A stretch of DNA of 64,000 bases from CBDBEU01 sp965204565. Lineage in GTDB: Bacteria; Pseudomonadota; Alphaproteobacteria; Rhizobiales; TMED25. This document shows positions 61,647 through 64,000 of the stretch, piece after piece. The position numbers and the translations under genes were made by a program. Where the stretch lies: NCBI GenBank assembly GCA_965204565.1, contig CBDBEU010000005.1, positions 1,488,001 to 1,552,000 on the forward strand, written 5' to 3'. Positions within the stretch are counted from its first letter, which is position 1. Each line of letters starts with the position of its first letter. The notes below the pieces were generated by a model. It made no database searches. It was not told where the DNA came from and worked only from the letters and a program-made list of their open reading frames with translations.

Positions 61647-62760
61647 TCACGAAGTGCCGGCGCTGATCGCGCGGTCGATGGCACGCGTCAATCGTGCCAC
61701 CGCCTCGACCACTTCATCTTCCGAAATGATGAACGACGGCGCCAGCAACACATGGTCGCCTCTCACCCCGTCAACCGACCTTGCCGAGGGGTGGCACACT
61801 AGCCCCTCTTCCATGCCGAGCCCCTTGATGCGCCCGGCAATGCGGGCCGATGGCTCAAACGGTTCATTGGCCTCACGGTCGGCCACCAGCTCAAGGCCGA
61901 TGAACGGACCCCGCCCGCGGATGTCGGCGACATGGGGGTGGTTCTCGAAAGTCGCGGCCAGATGTGCGCGCACAAACTCGCCTATCTGGCGCACACGCTC
62001 AAGCAGCCCATCTTCCTCGACCTCCTTGCACGGTGAGCGCGGCAGCGGTGGCCACGGGATGGGCCATATAGGTGTGGCTGTGGGTAAAAGCGCCTGAGTC
62101 CTCCTCCAGAACGCACACCACTTTTTAGTGCGCCAGCATGGCGCCGATCGGCAGGTAGCCGCCGCCCAGCCCCTTGGCCATGGTGATCATGTCAGGCACC
62201 ACACCCGTCCTGCTCGCAGGCAAACAGCGTGCCGCAGCGCCCGGAACCATCACCTCATCGAGGATCAAGACCGCGCCATATTCATCGCAGATGCGGCGCA
62301 AATGACCGAAATAGCCCGGCACTGACGGCACCGCGCCAAGAGAGGAGCCGACAACAGTTTCGACAATGACGGCGATCGGGCCCGGCGCGCTCGCCTTGCC
62401 CAAGCTTGAGCTGGTACTGGCGCGCCAGTTTAAGCGCTGCCTCATTGGCCTCGCTGCCACCGGAAACGTAATGAACGCTGGCAAAGCCTTCCGGTGCGCG
62501 GGCGATCAGATGCTCGGCCGGCTCTGAGATAAAAAACGAGGTATGGGCATAGGCGATACGGTCAAGCTGATCCCTGATCGCCTGGCTGATGCGGGGGTGT
62601 CCGTGACCAAGGCAGGAGACCACCGCGCCGCCGGAAAAATCGATATAGGTCTTGCTCTGGCGGCATCGGTGATGATAGCGCCCTTGCCTGCAACTGCGGC
62701 CGGATAGTCATGCGCCAGCACGCGATGCATGACCCGAGTGTTGTTGGCTTTCGCCGCCAT
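61647..62760 (-). pseudogene. class III aminotransferase, deletion and frameshifts
   Basis: ATG at 62760 gives MAAKANNTRVMHRVLAHDYP. Later segments are VSCLGHGHPRISQAIRDQLD, IAYAHTSFFISEPAEHLIAR, HYVSGGSEANEAALKLARQY, VPSVPGYFGHLRRICDEYGA, VLILDEVM, DMITMAKGLGGGYLPIGAML (PLP Lys), EDSGAFTHSHTYMAHPVATA and ADIRGRGPFIGLELVADREA to the stop. The motifs are those of omega- or aspartate-type class III transaminases. About 60 residues of the large domain between LARQYQLK and the VPGYF region are absent, the CGxGRTG loop is garbled and several frameshifts exist. Donor specificity cannot be inferred. Confidence 0.87.
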
Positions 62761-62922
62761 GTGTTCTCCTTGGGCGTTCCCTGTCCCCCTGCCCCCGGAC
62801 TTCAGCCACTGATGAGCGATGACGCAAAGCCGGGATGCGCAGCAAGAGCATGGCAGCAGGCGCCGGAATGGCAAGGGATGCTTTCGGCCAATGCACACCC
62901 GATGCGCGGATTGGCGAAGACG

Positions 62923-64000
62923 TTATTTGCTGTCAGTGGACTGCGGTGGCGGTAACGGGTGGGGATCTGTGCGGGCGGTGGCGGCAAATTGCAGTTTGCG
63001 GCGCATCCATTGATCGAGCCTGACGGCCTCGTCGGGTGAAAAACGAACGCCCAGCTTTGAGCGGCGCCACAATACGTCGTCGGCTGTTTGTGCCCATTCA
63101 TGGGCAATCAGCCAGTCGACTTCGCGCTCGCTCAGCGTTGCGCCGAGGATTTGGCCAAGATCGGCAAGGCTTGCAGCAGAGCCCAGCATGCTTGCCGCAT
63201 CGGTTCCATAGGCGCGCACCAGCCGGCAGGCCCAAACCTCGTCCAAAAACGTGTATCTGGTGCACAGTTCCGCAGCCAGCGCGGCAATGCCGTCGACCCC
63301 GCCATGTCGCCTCCCGGCAAGGACGCATCCCTGATCCATGAATCGCCGTGGATAGGCAAAAACGGATCGAGCTTGCCGAGTGCCGCCTCGGCAAGACGCC
63401 GGTAGGTGATGATCTTGCCGCCAAACACATTCAATAGCGAGGCTGCGCCTTCTTGTTCATTGAGATCAAGCACATAGTCTCTGGTTGCTTTGGCAGCAGA
63501 GCTGGCGCCGTCATCAAACAGCGGACGCACGCAGGAGTAAGTCCAGACAATGTCGGCTGGTGTCACCGGCTTTCTGAAATATTCCGAAACCGCCGCGCAC
63601 AGATAACTTGCCTCATCATCGGTGCACACGGCCTCGGAGGGGTCACGTGATGGTGGCATCGGTGGTGCCGATCAATGTGAAGTCGTCTTCGTAAGGTATG
63701 GCGAACACGATGCGCCCGTCCCCATGCTGAAAAATATAGGCCCGGTCGTACTCGAACAATTTGCGCACGACAATGTGGCTACCGCGTACCAGACGAACGC
63801 GGCCGGGACTGTTGAGGTGTACCCGGCCGGTGAGGATCTCATCGACCCAGGGGCCGCCGGCATTGACCTGCACCTAGGCATTGACGGTCTCGGTGCGGCC
63901 ATCAGCCAGATTTGTGGTCTTGACGGTCCAGCCAAAGGCGTCTCGTTCGGCATCCTCAAACCGGGTGCGCGAGCGAATGTCGGCGCCGCGCTCTGCCGCA
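62923..64000 (-). pseudogene. glpD: glycerol-3-phosphate dehydrogenase, C-terminal part, frameshifted
   Basis: The gene enters from beyond the right edge of the window. Minus-strand segments are VNAGGPWVDEILTGRVHLNS, LVRGSHIVVRKLFEYDRAYI and IVFAIPYEDDFTLIGTTDAT, then after a shift DPSEAVCTDDEASYLCAAVS and YFRKPVTPADIVWTYSCVRP, ASLLNVFGGKIITYRRLAEA, and after another shift ELCTRYTFLDEVWACRLVRA, LSEREVDWLIAHEWAQTADD and VLWRRSKLGVRF to DSK. These are FAD-dependent GlpD landmarks (membrane-associated oxidation of sn-glycerol 3-phosphate to dihydroxyacetone phosphate). A TAG near 63875 and at least two frameshifts disable the gene; the 5' third lies outside the window. Confidence 0.88.

Noticed and set aside
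770..64000. All frameshifts being sequencing or assembly error
   Set aside because: It cannot be excluded for individual indels. It does not explain internal deletions, IS scars, nonsense substitutions or active-site changes, nor the long stretch at 8-18 kb with intact frames.

Overview
This 64 kb window is high-GC DNA from an alphaproteobacterium, most likely of the order Hyphomicrobiales. The basis is gene content and protein style: an ArsR-methyltransferase/metF/metH operon, mlaA-mlaC, EttA, 5-oxoprolinase, several TRAP transporters and a UDP-QuiNAc-type polysaccharide module. I cannot place it to genus. No CRISPR array, rRNA, intact tRNA, prophage or recognisable defence system is visible.

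The dominant feature is heavy gene decay. About 25 recognisable genes carry frameshifts, in-frame stops or internal deletions. About a dozen insertion-sequence (IS) remnants of the IS5, IS3, IS630 and IS1380 families are present, and I found no intact transposase. Several wrecked genes have single nonsense codons in an otherwise open frame (Sel1, MBL hydrolase, ankyrin-like). Others have lost catalytic segments (SDR, IlvD, acyl-CoA dehydrogenase, MFS, aminotransferase). This looks like relaxed selection after an IS expansion, as in a lineage that recently narrowed its niche, for example by host restriction. Sequencing or assembly indels could account for part of the frameshifts but not for the deletions and substitutions.

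Layout. 1-7.6 kb: cell-wall amidase, broken djlA, dead IS5, intact 5-oxoprolinase, an SDR, a 27-aa ORF between a palindrome and a hairpin, and an IS630 scrap. 7.7-18 kb: the best preserved block. It holds a secreted protein, metH, metF and an ArsR-methyltransferase regulator (one methionine/SAM-cycle operon with a palindrome upstream), then mlaA-mlaC (outer-membrane lipid asymmetry), a 23-bp inverted repeat and ettA. 18-26.6 kb: mixed decay (isopropylmalate dehydrogenase family, CinA-like, SDR, IlvD, GST, Sel1) with an intact CoA-transferase and an intact alpha/beta hydrolase. 26.9-36.2 kb: surface polysaccharide genes. They include a membrane glycosyltransferase, a gmd truncated by an IS, a UDP-glucuronate epimerase and three genes matching UDP-QuiNAc synthesis and transfer. 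36.2-40.4 kb: a junkyard of nested IS fragments, a tRNA-Thr 3' half, a lipoprotein and a 7-bp tandem repeat. 40.4-46.1 kb: a TRAP operon (dctP, dctQ, dead IS5, dctM, an amidase-like gene lacking two catalytic residues, a small membrane protein). 46.2-64 kb: mostly dead genes, including two truncated IS elements, pentapeptide and ankyrin-type proteins, DUF4350, acyl-CoA dehydrogenase, TTC38-like, a near full-length dead IS3, MBL hydrolase, MFS, ParA, CYTH-CHAD, a TAXI-TRAP system with its universal stress protein, a class III aminotransferase and glpD. One zinc alcohol dehydrogenase in this stretch is intact.

The intact genes support methionine recycling, glutathione-derived oxoproline use, outer-membrane maintenance, translation regulation, polysaccharide synthesis and uptake of one organic acid or amide. 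The second TRAP system and much of the peripheral catabolism are lost.
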